From: CAVQNQ01 sp963714205
GTDB lineage: Bacteria; Acidobacteriota; Terriglobia; Bryobacterales; Bryobacteraceae
Direction of reading: 5' to 3'
Length of the DNA: 64,000 nucleotides
NCBI GenBank assembly: GCA_963714205.1
Contig: CAVQNQ010000002.1
Location: 1,550,001 to 1,614,000, forward strand
Below are positions 50,111 through 59,609 of this stretch, one piece after another (position 1 is the first letter of the stretch; each line of letters begins with the position of its first letter). The position numbers and the translations under genes are program-made. The notes beneath the pieces were generated by a model. It had not been told where the DNA came from, did no database searches, and was given only the letters and a program-made list of their open reading frames with translations.

Positions 50111-50503
50111 TCAGAACGCCGCGGCGCCCGCCTCGGCTACGGCGTGATCCTGCTCGCCGGAGCCTCCGCTGACGCCGATGGCGCCTACGAACTTTCCGTC
50201 GCGCTCGAGTGGCACACCCCCGGCGAAGATCATAATGCGTCCGCAATTGGAGGCATGGATTCCAAAGAACTGGCCGCCCGACTGGCAGTTTTCCGCCAGA
50301 TCCCTGGTCGCGATTTCGAAAGCGCGAGACGTGTACGCTTTGTTAATCGAAATATCGATGCTGCCGATCCAGCCGCCGTCCATGCGCACGTGTGCCACCA
50401 GATTTGCGCCTTCGTCCACCACGGCAATGTTCATGGGCTGTCCGATTTCGGCGGCCTTTTTCTCGGCGGCCGCAATTACTCTTCGAGCGTCGTTGAGGGT
50501 CAT
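50111..50503 (-). CDS. GlcG/HbpS-family protein (heme-degrading-type fold)
   Basis: A 130-residue protein of the GlcG/HbpS family: MTLNDARRVIAAAEKKAAEIG helix, NIAVVDEGANLVAHVRMDG, FGIHASNCGRIMIFAGGVPL and GAIGVSGGSGEQD. HbpS relatives bind heme or cobalamin; GlcG is often encoded near glycolate utilisation genes. The function here is unknown. It has no signal peptide. It lies 96 bases upstream of the GH35-like gene on the same strand. Confidence 0.9.
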   Translation of the reverse strand: MTLNDARRVIAAAEKKAAEIGQPMNIAVVDEGANLVAHVRMDGGWIGSIDISINKAYTSRAFEIATRDLAENCQSGGQFFGIHASNCGRIMIFAGGVPLERDGKFVGAIGVSGGSGEQDHAVAEAGAAAF

Positions 50504-50592
50504 AAGGTCTATTGTGAGGCATCTTGCACGGCAACGTACCCGCTACGTGCCATACTCAGAATGATAGTGAACCAGTGGCGCGAGGAAGCCCC

Positions 50593-51975
50593 ATGAATCG
50601 AGAGTATTCGTTGGTTCCACAGCCCGTGCCGCGCGTGGAAAGCCGCTACCGACGCATCATGACCGACCTGCCGGCGCCGGAATCGCTCCCCACCCTCGAA
50701 AAGCTCTGGCAGTTCGAGCCGCGGGCCATGCGCGGCCAGCCGCCGGTGGTGTGGGATCGCGCGGAGGGTTTCCAGGTCCACGATGCCTGGGGCAACCGCT
50801 GGATCGATTGGTCGAGCGGCGTGCTGATTGCTAATGCCGGCCACGGCCGCCGCGAGATCGCCGAGGCCATCGCGCGCCAGGCCGAAGCTCCCCTTTTGAC
50901 GGCCTTCTCTTTCGCCAACCAGCCGCGGGCGCTGCTGGTGGAGAGGCTGGCCGGAGCCCTGCCCGAGCCGCTGAAAAAGATCCTGCTGTTCACCACCGGA
51001 TCGGAAGGCATCGAGTGCGCCATCAAGATTTCCCGGACCTATGGAGTCCGCTCGGGCGGCCGGGCCAAGCATGTGGTGGTCTCGTACGATAAGGCCTTCC
51101 ACGGCCGCACCTTGGGCGCGCAGCAGGCGGGCGGCATCCCGGAATTGAAGGAGTGGATCGTCAACCCCGATCCCGGTTTCGTGCAGGTCCCCTTTCCGGA
51201 TGGCTACCGCACCCCCGATACCTCGTTCGCATTCTTCGAGCGCTCGCTGGCGGAGCGCCGCATCGAGCCGCAGAACGTGGCGGCGGTGGTGATGGAGACC
51301 TATCAGGGAGGCAGCGCAGCGTTCGCCCCGGCGTCTTACATGCAGGCGCTCAGGCAGTGGTGCACGGGGCACAAGGCTCTGCTGGTGCTGGATGAAATCC
51401 AGGCGGCGTTCGGGCGCACCGGGAAGCTATGGGGCTTCGAACATTTCGGAATCGTCCCTGACCTGGCGGTCTTCGGCAAGGGTATCTCCGGTTCGCTCCC
51501 GCTGGCGGCCGTGGCCGGGCGTCCCGACGTTCTGGATCTCTACCCGCCGCTCAGCATGACGTCGAGCCATGCCGGCAACCCGGTTTGCTGCGCCGCCGCG
51601 CTGGCCTCGCTCGGCCTGATCCTCGAAGAGAAGCTGGCCGATCGCGCGGCCCATCTGGGCGGTCTGCTGCACCGCAAGCTCAGCGCCCTTTCGTCGCACT
51701 TCCCGCAGATCGGCTGCGTGGCGGGCAAAGGCCTGGTGGCCGGCCTCGCCTGCGTGCGGCCCGGCGGCACCGAACCGGATGGCGACCTGGCTTTCGACGT
51801 GGTTCGCCGCTCCATGCAGAAGGGCCTTCTGATGTTCAGCCCGGTGGGCCCGGGAGCGGCCACGGTGAAGATCTGCCCGCCGCTGGTGATCGCCGAGGAC
51901 GCCCTTGAGGAAGGCGTGGAGGTGCTGCGCGAAGCCTTTTCGGAAGCCGCCGGGAAGCACGGCGCGGCGGCCTGA
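50593..51975 (+). CDS. Class III (PLP-dependent) aminotransferase
   Basis: A 460-residue fold-type I aminotransferase of class III. Motifs: GNRWIDWSSGVLIANAGH near the start, TTGSEGIECAIKISR, the PLP-contacting D268 in LVLDEIQAAFGRTG, and the PLP lysine K296 in FGKGISGS. It resembles 4-aminobutyrate/acetylornithine-type enzymes; the substrate is not defined. I use the ATG at 50593. The frame is open to 50524 but without family similarity. It is divergent from the GlcG/HbpS gene and is not next to the hopanoid genes, so a HpnO role is not implied. Confidence 0.9.
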   Translation: MNREYSLVPQPVPRVESRYRRIMTDLPAPESLPTLEKLWQFEPRAMRGQPPVVWDRAEGFQVHDAWGNRWIDWSSGVLIANAGHGRREIAEAIARQAEAPLLTAFSFANQPRALLVERLAGALPEPLKKILLFTTGSEGIECAIKISRTYGVRSGGRAKHVVVSYDKAFHGRTLGAQQAGGIPELKEWIVNPDPGFVQVPFPDGYRTPDTSFAFFERSLAERRIEPQNVAAVVMETYQGGSAAFAPASYMQALRQWCTGHKALLVLDEIQAAFGRTGKLWGFEHFGIVPDLAVFGKGISGSLPLAAVAGRPDVLDLYPPLSMTSSHAGNPVCCAAALASLGLILEEKLADRAAHLGGLLHRKLSALSSHFPQIGCVAGKGLVAGLACVRPGGTEPDGDLAFDVVRRSMQKGLLMFSPVGPGAATVKICPPLVIAEDALEEGVEVLREAFSEAAGKHGAAA

Positions 51976-52100
51976 GAAGCCCGCCCGATCCATTCCAGCG
52001 CCGCAGATAAAGCTTTTCTAATCCGAAAAATGTTGCGGCTTTGCGCGGGGATGCGCCATAGTGGGAATTGCTTGGGCTGGCGCGCGAATCCGGGTTTTCG

Positions 52101-53342
52101 ATGGCGGATAACTTCCTCTATTTCACGGAGTTGGTTGGGATGCCGGTGCTCGACCTCAAGGGCCGGCGCATCGGCCGTGTGAAGGATGCCGCCATTGTCC
52201 CCGTGGTGAACGATGCCCGCGTGGACCGCATCATCATCGGCGGAGCGTACGCGGCGTTCACCGTCCGCTACGATCAGGTCCGCTCGATCGATCTCGGGGC
52301 CATCCAACTCAGCGACGAACTGCTTACGCCCTACCACGACGATGAGTACCTCCTGCGCATCGGCCGCGACCTTCTCGATCAGCAGATCATCGACGTGAAC
52401 GGCCGCAAGGTGGTGCGCGTCACCGACCTCACCTTCGAAATCCGCCCCGATGGCGACCGCGACACCCTGATCATCGTCGAGGTGGACGTGGGCATCCGCA
52501 GCATCGTCCGCCGCCTTTTCCAGGGCATCCTGCCAACGAGCTGGGTTCGCCGCCTGCAGCGGTCCATTCCAACCAATTCCATCCGTTGGGAGTTCTGCAA
52601 CGTAGTCGAGCCCGATCCGCAGCGCCGCCTGCGGCTCAACATCTCCTACCAGAAACTCGAGGACATGCACCCGGCCGACCTGGCGGATATCGTCGAGGAG
52701 TTAAGCCCCGCCGAACGCGAGGCCATTTTCGAGACCATCGACAGCGAAGTAGCGGCCGACGCGCTCTCGGAGATCGATCCCAAGATGCAGGCCAGTATTC
52801 TGGAGGCTCTCGAGCCGGAGAAAGCCGCCGACATCGTGGAAGAGATGGCGCCCGACGAAGCGGCCGACGCGCTGTCGGAATTGGAAGAGGAAGCCTCCGG
52901 TGAAATCCTGGATGAGATGGATTCGGAGCCCAAGACCGAAGTCCGCGAACTGCTCGAATTCGACGAGGATACGGCCGGCGGCATGATGAACACCGAATAC
53001 GTGGCCCTGCACGACCGGGCTTCGGTCATGGATGCCCTGGCCGCTCTCAAGGGCAACGAAGAGCTGCTGGAAAGCCTCAACACGCTGTTTCTGATAGACG
53101 GGGAGGGGAAACTGGCGGCCTCTGTCCCGCTGGCCCGCCTGTTCATCGCCCAGCCGGGCGCCCAGCTTCAGGATCTCGCCGCCGAACCGCTGATCCAGGC
53201 CGGCGTGGACGAGCGCCAGGACCGCATCACCGAGCTGTTCGATAAGTACAATCTGCTGACTCTTCCCGTCGTGGATGAGGACGGTAGGCTGGCCGGGGTT
53301 ATCACGGCCGACGATGTGATCTCCGTGCTGAGGCAGAAATAG
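52101..53342 (+). CDS. MgtE N-terminal/CBS domain protein with PRC-barrel repeats (no membrane domain)
   Basis: A 413-residue soluble protein. Residues 1-160 hold two PRC-barrel-like units (VGMPVLDLKGRRIGRVKDA and QQIIDVNGRKVVRVTDL). Residues 200-295 form the superhelical MgtE N-terminal domain with repeated acidic helices (EELSPAEREAIFETIDSE; LEPEKAADIVEEM). Residues 300-413 hold two CBS motifs (LFLIDGEGKL; LLTLPVVDEDGRLAGVITAD). In MgtE these domains sense magnesium and gate the pore, but here the pore domain is absent. The gene stops three bases before the NRAMP-like transporter starts, so they are co-translated. Confidence 0.92.
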   Translation: MADNFLYFTELVGMPVLDLKGRRIGRVKDAAIVPVVNDARVDRIIIGGAYAAFTVRYDQVRSIDLGAIQLSDELLTPYHDDEYLLRIGRDLLDQQIIDVNGRKVVRVTDLTFEIRPDGDRDTLIIVEVDVGIRSIVRRLFQGILPTSWVRRLQRSIPTNSIRWEFCNVVEPDPQRRLRLNISYQKLEDMHPADLADIVEELSPAEREAIFETIDSEVAADALSEIDPKMQASILEALEPEKAADIVEEMAPDEAADALSELEEEASGEILDEMDSEPKTEVRELLEFDEDTAGGMMNTEYVALHDRASVMDALAALKGNEELLESLNTLFLIDGEGKLAASVPLARLFIAQPGAQLQDLAAEPLIQAGVDERQDRITELFDKYNLLTLPVVDEDGRLAGVITADDVISVLRQK

Positions 53343-53345
53343 CGG

Positions 53346-54593
53346 ATGGGGAAACTACTCGGCCGCTTCCGTTACCATATCCTGGTTTTCCTCGCGGTGA
53401 TTGGGCCGGGCTTCATCACCGCCAACGTCGATAACGATTCCGGCGGTATCTTCACTTACTCGGCGGCGGGCGCGCGCTTCGGTTACTTGCCGCTGTGGAC
53501 CCTCATTCCCATTACGCTGGTGCTCATCATCACGCAGGAGATGTGCTCGCGCATGGGCGCGGTCACGGGCAAGGGACTCTCCGACCTCATCCGCGAGGAG
53601 TTCGGCCTGCGCATGACGTTCCTGATCATGACGCTGCTGGTGCTCGCCAATATGACCAACGTGATGGCGGAGTTCGCGGGGGTAGCCGGCTCGCTCGAGT
53701 TATTTCATATCAGTCGCTACATTTCCGTTCCGCTGGCCGCCGTGGCGGTATGGTTCCTGGTGGTGAAGGGCAATTATAAGAGCGTCGAGAAGATCTTTCT
53801 GCTGGGGTGTGCCATTTATGTGACCTATATTATTTCCGGTTTCCTGGTAAGGCCGGATTGGAAAGAAGCCGCCATTTACAGCGTCACGCCTAAGTTGATG
53901 TTGGATCCCGACTATATCTATATGCTGATCGGGATGGTGGGCACCACCATCGCTCCGTGGATGCAATTCTATCTGCAGGCGGCCGTGGTCGAAAAGGGCA
54001 TTTCCGTCAAGGAATACGCCGCCTCGCGCCTCGAGGTGATTGTCGGCTGCATCATGACGGACGTGGTCGCGTTCTTCATTATCGTGGCCTGCGCGGGGGC
54101 CATCTACAGCGTGCACCCCCGCGATATCCAGGATGCCGCGGAGGCGGCGCAGGGCCTCAAGCCATTCGGCCAGTATGCCTTTCTGCTGTTCAGCGCGGGG
54201 CTGCTGAACGCCTCCGTGTTTGCCGCCTGCATCCTGCCGCTTTCCACGGCTTATTCGGTGTGCGAGGGCCTCGGGTTCGAAGCCGGTGTGAACAAGCGCA
54301 TGAGCGAAGCGCCGGTCTTCTACCTGCTCTACACGCTGCTGATCGTGGTGGGAGCGGGCGTCATTCTGATCCCCGGTTTCCCCCTGGTGCGCATGATTCT
54401 ACTTTCCCAGGTGCTGAATGGCGCCCTGCTGCCCTTCGTTCTGATCTTCATGCTCCTGCTCATCAATAAGAGCGAGTTGATGGGCGAGTGGGCGAATCCG
54501 CGCTGGTTCAACGTGGCTTCCTGGGCCACGGTGGTCGTGATGATCGGCCTGACGCTGGCGTTAGTGGGCCTCAGCGTGCGCGGGATGCACTGA
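53346..54593 (+). CDS. NRAMP-related divalent metal transporter, probably magnesium
   Basis: A 415-residue membrane protein with about 11 helices, of the NRAMP/SLC11 fold. The canonical DPGN motif in the first helix is replaced by NVDNDSGG (GPGFITANVDNDSGGI), and the MPHN-type motif in helix 6 by TIAPWMQF. Loss of the metal-selecting methionine is a hallmark of NRAMP-related magnesium transporters, so I favour magnesium over manganese or iron. The immediate upstream gene encodes a soluble MgtE-type magnesium sensor, which supports this. Confidence 0.9.
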   Translation: MGKLLGRFRYHILVFLAVIGPGFITANVDNDSGGIFTYSAAGARFGYLPLWTLIPITLVLIITQEMCSRMGAVTGKGLSDLIREEFGLRMTFLIMTLLVLANMTNVMAEFAGVAGSLELFHISRYISVPLAAVAVWFLVVKGNYKSVEKIFLLGCAIYVTYIISGFLVRPDWKEAAIYSVTPKLMLDPDYIYMLIGMVGTTIAPWMQFYLQAAVVEKGISVKEYAASRLEVIVGCIMTDVVAFFIIVACAGAIYSVHPRDIQDAAEAAQGLKPFGQYAFLLFSAGLLNASVFAACILPLSTAYSVCEGLGFEAGVNKRMSEAPVFYLLYTLLIVVGAGVILIPGFPLVRMILLSQVLNGALLPFVLIFMLLLINKSELMGEWANPRWFNVASWATVVVMIGLTLALVGLSVRGMH

Positions 54594-54663
54594 TTTAGCT
54601 TGAGGCGCCGCGTTGAGACTATAGTAGTTTGAGGCACGCCAACTGCGGCGGAAAGGAAGCGCA

Positions 54664-56082
54664 ATGAACCAAGCTACACGATTGTGTGCAGCCCTGCTCT
54701 TTTGCATTGCGGCCGGATCTCCCGGCAGAGGGGCCGCGCAAACTCCTCCGGAGGTCGCCGCGTCGGAAGCTCGCTACCTCGATCAAGCTGCCAGGAACAT
54801 CGAACTGCACCGGAAGGGAGAGGCGGTCATCGAGTTTCGGACCAATGACGGCCGCCCCATCTCCGGCGCCGAAGTGAGAATCGATCAGCAAACGCAGGAC
54901 TTCCTTTTCGGGAATCTCGCGTTCGATCTGACCAACGGCCGGGGCCCGGCGGATCAGCGCGAACGGGAACAATGGGAGAAGGAGTTTCTGAGCGTCTTCA
55001 ACCTGGCCGTTCTCCCGTTTTACTGGAACTCCTACGAGCCGGAGCCCGGCAAGCCACGGTGGAAGGACTTCGAGCCGGTGATCGCATGGTGCCACGCCAA
55101 CGGCGTCACCGTAAAGGGTCATCCGCTGTCATGGGGATCCACACTGCCGCGGTGGCTGGACAAGTTCCCGGAGAACACCCTGGATAGCCTTCTCGCGGCC
55201 AGGATTCTCACCAACACTTCCGGATTCGCGGGGCAGGTGAACATCTGGGACGTCGTCAACGAACCCATCCACCAGGTGCCGTTCGGAATGTCCCAGGCGA
55301 AGCCGTACACGCTTTCCGAGGCCGCGGACGCCATTGAGAAGGCTTTGCGATGGGCGCATACGGGCGACCCGAACGCGACCCTCCTGGTCAACGAGTACGA
55401 TGTCGTTTCCAATCTCTGGATCGACGACATGAAGCCGCCGCGCCTCACGAAGCTCTACCAGTCCTATCATCCCGTGGGTGCGACTTCGCCCCGGGAGACG
55501 TTCCTCCGCTTGCTCCAGGAGGTGGACCGGCGGGGCGTTCCCAAGTACGATATCGGGTTGCAGACCCACGAGCCGGAGTTCGACTGGTTCAGGGCGCAGG
55601 ATCTCTGGGACATGATCGACGCCGTGGCCAAATTGGGTCATCGGGTTCACATCACGGAGCTGATCTTTCCGTCCAACGGCAGCCCCATAACGGGTGGGGC
55701 GCGAACGGGCAACTGGACGCGGGAGGCGCAAGCCGACTACGGCGAGCTCATCTACCGGCTGGCATTCGGACACCCCGCCGTCGAGTCGATCAATTACTGG
55801 GGATTCTCGGACCGGGGCATCTGGCGGGACGAAGGAGGCTGGCTGGATAAGGACTACAGGCCCAAGCCGATCTACGACCGCCTGAGGCGCCTCATCAAGG
55901 AACTGTGGATGACACGCAACCTGTCTCTGAAGACGGACGATACAGGCGTGGTGCGGTTCAAGGGGTTCTATGGAAAGTACCGCGTCTCAGTGCGGACGGC
56001 CGGCGGCGTCGAACAGTCCTTTGAAGTGCATCTGAGCCAAGGAGAAGCAGGTCGGTTCTCGTTGCGCGTTCTGCAGGAATAG
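54664..56082 (+). CDS. Endo-1,4-beta-xylanase (GH10), exported
   Basis: A 472-residue exported glycoside hydrolase. A signal peptide (LCAALLFCIAAGSPGRGAA) is followed by an N-terminal beta segment with GEAVIEFRTNDGRPISG, which resembles the carbohydrate-binding start of related proteins. The GH10 barrel has acid/base E200 in WDVVNEPIH and nucleophile E332 in VHITELIF. It likely cuts xylan or a related plant polymer. A short Ig-like C-terminal segment follows from about residue 415. An AAAGGAAG ribosome binding site precedes the ATG. Confidence 0.92.
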   Translation: MNQATRLCAALLFCIAAGSPGRGAAQTPPEVAASEARYLDQAARNIELHRKGEAVIEFRTNDGRPISGAEVRIDQQTQDFLFGNLAFDLTNGRGPADQREREQWEKEFLSVFNLAVLPFYWNSYEPEPGKPRWKDFEPVIAWCHANGVTVKGHPLSWGSTLPRWLDKFPENTLDSLLAARILTNTSGFAGQVNIWDVVNEPIHQVPFGMSQAKPYTLSEAADAIEKALRWAHTGDPNATLLVNEYDVVSNLWIDDMKPPRLTKLYQSYHPVGATSPRETFLRLLQEVDRRGVPKYDIGLQTHEPEFDWFRAQDLWDMIDAVAKLGHRVHITELIFPSNGSPITGGARTGNWTREAQADYGELIYRLAFGHPAVESINYWGFSDRGIWRDEGGWLDKDYRPKPIYDRLRRLIKELWMTRNLSLKTDDTGVVRFKGFYGKYRVSVRTAGGVEQSFEVHLSQGEAGRFSLRVLQE

Positions 56083-56107
56083 GCCAGGAGCCCGGGGTGG
56101 GCCGCGG

Positions 56108-57010
56108 CTATTGGTACAGCGGCGGCTCGCCCGGCGGTCGCGTATTCCAGCGGCGGTGGATCCATAGCCACTGATCCGGATACTCGCGAATGGCTCGCTC
56201 CAGCGCGGATTGCAGGTTCTGGGTGTCGCGCGCGGCATCGCCGGTCATCGCCACGGGAGGATAGAAGCGGAGCACGTAGCGGCGCTCTTCCGCCGACCAG
56301 AGGGCGAAGCCGGGAATCACCGCGGCTCCCGTGCGCGCGGCCAGCTTGGCGAATCCGGCGCCCGCGCAAGCCGGGATACCGAAGAAATCGACGAAGGCGC
56401 CCTCCTCCATGGCCACATTCTGGTCGATCAATATGCCGACGGCCTGGTTGGCGGCCAGCGCCTTGAGGATGCCGCGCGCGTAATCCTTCTTGCCCAACAG
56501 GCGATTGCCCGAGAGGGTGCGCCGTCCTTCCACGAGGCGATCGATCAGCGGGTTATCGAGCGGGCGCACCACGACGCTCATGGGGGCGGTGAGTAATGCG
56601 TGAGCATACGCGCTGAGTTCCCAGTTGCCCAGGTGGGCGGTGGCGAACAGCACTCCCCGGCCCCGCCGCAGAGCCTCTTCGAAGTGCTCGAAGCCCTCAT
56701 AGCGGATCCAGCGTCCCACCGTCTCCCTTCGGATAGAAGGGAAGCGGGCGAAAGCCGCCAGCAGGCGCGCGATGGAGCGGAATACGCCATCCACGATTTC
56801 CTTGCGGCGCGCGGCGGAAATCTCCGGCATCGCCATTTCCAGATTATGCAGGGCCACGCGACGCAGCCGCGGAACGGCGCGATCCAGCAATCCCGCGTAG
56901 CCGGCCGCCAGGGAATATGCCAAGCTCTCGGGCGTCCATTCCAGGGATTTCACCATGGCCAGCGCGAGGGCATATTCGAAACAGTTGCGAAGCGCGGAAC
57001 GCTGGCTCAT
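56108..57010 (-). CDS. LpxL/HtrB-family acyltransferase
   Basis: A 300-residue lysophospholipid acyltransferase-like enzyme. The catalytic H(x)4E motif is in TAHLGNWE (H126, E131), with a FGIPACAGAGFAKLA phosphate-binding region, and the C-terminal QWLWIHRRWNTRP end is typical of lauroyl/myristoyl acyltransferases of lipid A. A hydrophobic N-terminal region (YALALAMVKSL) may anchor it to the inner membrane. It overlaps nothing, starts just 9 bases after the PIG-L gene stop and may be its co-operonic partner. Confidence 0.9.
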   Translation of the reverse strand: MSQRSALRNCFEYALALAMVKSLEWTPESLAYSLAAGYAGLLDRAVPRLRRVALHNLEMAMPEISAARRKEIVDGVFRSIARLLAAFARFPSIRRETVGRWIRYEGFEHFEEALRRGRGVLFATAHLGNWELSAYAHALLTAPMSVVVRPLDNPLIDRLVEGRRTLSGNRLLGKKDYARGILKALAANQAVGILIDQNVAMEEGAFVDFFGIPACAGAGFAKLAARTGAAVIPGFALWSAEERRYVLRFYPPVAMTGDAARDTQNLQSALERAIREYPDQWLWIHRRWNTRPPGEPPLYQ

Positions 57011-57019
57011 GGCCCGGCT

Positions 57020-59530
57020 CTACTTCGCGCTGAGCAGGTTGGCGAACAGGCGATAGGCGCCCGGAACGCCAGCCGGCAACTGCCGGAACCAGGCGTAGCT
57101 GGTGAAGATGTAAACGCCTTTGCCATAGTGCGTCCACAGTTCGCCGCCCTCCAGGGAATCTTCGCCCGGATCGTGGGAAGCCATGACGGTTTCATAGTGC
57201 GGATCCCATTGCGTGGCGAAGTACAGCCCGCGCTCCTGCACCCAGCCTTCGAAATCCTGGGGGGTTATCCGATTCGGCTGTTGCAGGAGCGGACTCTGGG
57301 GGTGCGGAAAGGTGACCGGCGCTTCCTCGACCGTGACGCGATAGCGCGTGCCGGCCGGCACGGTGAACGGGTAGGGTCCGATGTTGAGCAGGCTGTCGCC
57401 GGTCTGATACTGCACGATGTACGTGCCGCCGTTGCGGACGTAGTCCAGGAGGCGCTGCTGGTTGGCGCGCAGGTCTGTTCGCACATTGTAGGCCCGCACC
57501 CCAGCCACGATGGCGTCGAAGCGCGAAAGGTTTCCCTGCGAAAGGTCCGAGGCGGAAAGCGGGGTCACCGTCAGACCGAGCTGGCGGAGGGCATCCGGCA
57601 TTTCATCGCCCGCGCCCATGATATAGCCCACCTGGTGGACCGTTACCCGGATATCGGCGCGCACCAGCTTGAGGTCCGAAGGAGGAAACAGTGTCTGGAT
57701 GGGGATGTGCGGATAGTCGATGGTCTGGACGCCAGCGGCGATCTCGCGCCCGCCCACGACAGCCATGGCTCGCAGGGACGCGGTGGCATCGCCCGCCGGC
57801 GGGGTCACGTCGAAGGCCAGTTCCTGCTGCTCGCCGCTGTTGGCGATGTGGAACGGCTGCGTGCGCGGCTCGGCCTTCCAGCCGGCCGGCACATCCAGGC
57901 GCAGTTCGCCGGCGGCATTAGCCGCGCCGGCCATCACGGCCACGTGCACTTTGCGCGAGGCCGCGGCCGGGAAAACCACCACCGGGACGGGCAGATTCAC
58001 GGCTACCGCCGGAATCACCACCAGCGGCCGCACGCGCTCCCCTTCGGCGTGGCTGGCGTAGCGGAAATGCACCGGCCGCACCAATTCCACCCGCACGCCC
58101 CCAATGGTCAGCCGCGCGCGGACTTGCGCCTCGGGCGGGTTATCGGCATAGCCGATGAGCGTCTGGCGCTCCACCGCGTACACGTCGCCCGAGGGAGGCT
58201 TCACCAGCCAATACGGCTGCGAGTAAGGTTGGCCAGGCGGCACCGCGGCGTGGAAATCCACAACCGCGCTTTGATTGTTGCCGAGGCGCGCGGGCTTAGC
58301 GGGCATCTCCTCGTGCCATATGATGCCTTCGATGCTCGCGCTCTCGAAAGTCACGTCCGCGCTGGAGCGGTTCAGCACTGTCGTGGTGATGGCCAGGTCG
58401 GCGCCGGGAACTACTTCGGGCTGGTGCGCCTGTGCTTCCATCCAGATCCCGGCACACTCGGCCATCGTCTCATCGAGTTCTTCAAGCTTGAGGTTAGCCA
58501 GGTGATCGTGGATGGCGGCCACCAGCGGCCGGGCTTTGACCAACAGGGGAATTACCTTTTCCGGATGGGCCGGCTCGAAATCGCGAATCGCCTGCGCGAA
58601 GATCTGGCCCACCGGAGCGCCGCCGGGCAAGCGGTTCCAGGTGGTATCGATGCCGTCGAAGAGGTCGCCCGACCCAGGCTGGCCGGCCAGCAGGCCAAAG
58701 TGAGTGCGGGAAGGCCCCGGCCGCCGCATCGCGCCGGTGCCCTGGCTGTGATGCATGCTGCGGCTCAACACCGCCAGTTCTTCGTAAGAATACCCGAGGA
58801 TTGGGTTGAAGGCCCCGGTATCCACCTCGCCGGCATCGGGCAGGGCCGGGGAGGAGGCGGCCGGTCCCCCACGCCCGGCGCCGGGAGGTCCGCCGAAGCC
58901 TTCGGCCTGAACCAATCGCGCGGCGTGCCAGGGTTGCACGTAGCGCAACTGTTCGGGGAAGCGCGCCGGGTCGGCGGCGGTGGTGTAGGCTTCCTTGCCG
59001 AGGATCGCCGAGACCTGGTGTTGGCCATGGCCATCGCGCGGCGTCCCGCTGAAGCCCAGAATCACGACATCCGGCCGGTAGCTGCGAATGACCCAGACGA
59101 TGTCCCCGAGAATTCGCTCATGGCCCCACTTTTCAAAGGTTTCCGAGGCCGTCTTGGTGAAGCCGAAATCGATCGCGCGGGTGAAGAACTGCTCGGCGCC
59201 ATCGATGCCCCGGGCCGCCAGCAGCTCCTGGGTACGGATGAGTCCGAGCTGCGCGCCCTGCTCGGGGCCGATGAGGTTCTGCCCGCCCTCCCCGCGCGTC
59301 ACCGAGAGGTAGGCGGTTCGCATGTAACGGCCGCGCGCGAAATAGGCCAGCACCGCGGTGCGCTCATCGTCCGGATGGGCCGCGATCATGAGCACCGTAC
59401 CGAGTTCGTTCAACCTATGGAGGGATTGCTCCAGTTCCGGCGTGCCGGGGAAGCTCTGCTGTGCCGGTACAGGCGCAAGTGCGGCAAATATCAGTGCGAT
59501 GGGAAGAAACCTGGCAGGTAAGTTGCTCAT
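57020..59530 (-). CDS. Exported PIG-L family deacetylase with C-terminal beta domains
   Basis: An 836-residue exported protein. A signal peptide (MSNLPARFLPIALIFAALAP) leads to the PIG-L/LmbE metal-binding motif AHPDDE near residue 52 and HGQHQ near residue 158, the zinc ligands. The first 350 residues are the deacetylase; the rest is beta-rich, probably Ig-like or NPCBM-like modules (ADLAITTTVLNRSSADVTFE; VRLRAMAV-type strands), and a C-terminal ThuA-like segment (RVTVHQVGYIMGAGDEMPD). The substrate is an N-acetylated sugar of unknown type. An alternative start is seven codons upstream (59551). Confidence 0.85.
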   Translation of the reverse strand: MSNLPARFLPIALIFAALAPVPAQQSFPGTPELEQSLHRLNELGTVLMIAAHPDDERTAVLAYFARGRYMRTAYLSVTRGEGGQNLIGPEQGAQLGLIRTQELLAARGIDGAEQFFTRAIDFGFTKTASETFEKWGHERILGDIVWVIRSYRPDVVILGFSGTPRDGHGQHQVSAILGKEAYTTAADPARFPEQLRYVQPWHAARLVQAEGFGGPPGAGRGGPAASSPALPDAGEVDTGAFNPILGYSYEELAVLSRSMHHSQGTGAMRRPGPSRTHFGLLAGQPGSGDLFDGIDTTWNRLPGGAPVGQIFAQAIRDFEPAHPEKVIPLLVKARPLVAAIHDHLANLKLEELDETMAECAGIWMEAQAHQPEVVPGADLAITTTVLNRSSADVTFESASIEGIIWHEEMPAKPARLGNNQSAVVDFHAAVPPGQPYSQPYWLVKPPSGDVYAVERQTLIGYADNPPEAQVRARLTIGGVRVELVRPVHFRYASHAEGERVRPLVVIPAVAVNLPVPVVVFPAAASRKVHVAVMAGAANAAGELRLDVPAGWKAEPRTQPFHIANSGEQQELAFDVTPPAGDATASLRAMAVVGGREIAAGVQTIDYPHIPIQTLFPPSDLKLVRADIRVTVHQVGYIMGAGDEMPDALRQLGLTVTPLSASDLSQGNLSRFDAIVAGVRAYNVRTDLRANQQRLLDYVRNGGTYIVQYQTGDSLLNIGPYPFTVPAGTRYRVTVEEAPVTFPHPQSPLLQQPNRITPQDFEGWVQERGLYFATQWDPHYETVMASHDPGEDSLEGGELWTHYGKGVYIFTSYAWFRQLPAGVPGAYRLFANLLSAK

Positions 59531-59609
59531 CGAATTAGACAGAAAGACCATTCTACGACGGGATTTACCGTGAATGGGGGTACGGATAGGATGGCCATGA
59601 GGAGGAGTA

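Noticed and set aside
50593..51975. Possible HpnO (hopanoid aminotransferase) for the class III aminotransferase
   Set aside because: It is far from the hopanoid operon and sequence features are generic for class III enzymes.
56600..59521. A 973-codon open frame on the plus strand
   Set aside because: It is the shadow of the minus-strand PIG-L deacetylase and acyltransferase genes; its translation has no domain and is rich in His/Arg/Gly as expected for antisense of GC-rich coding DNA.
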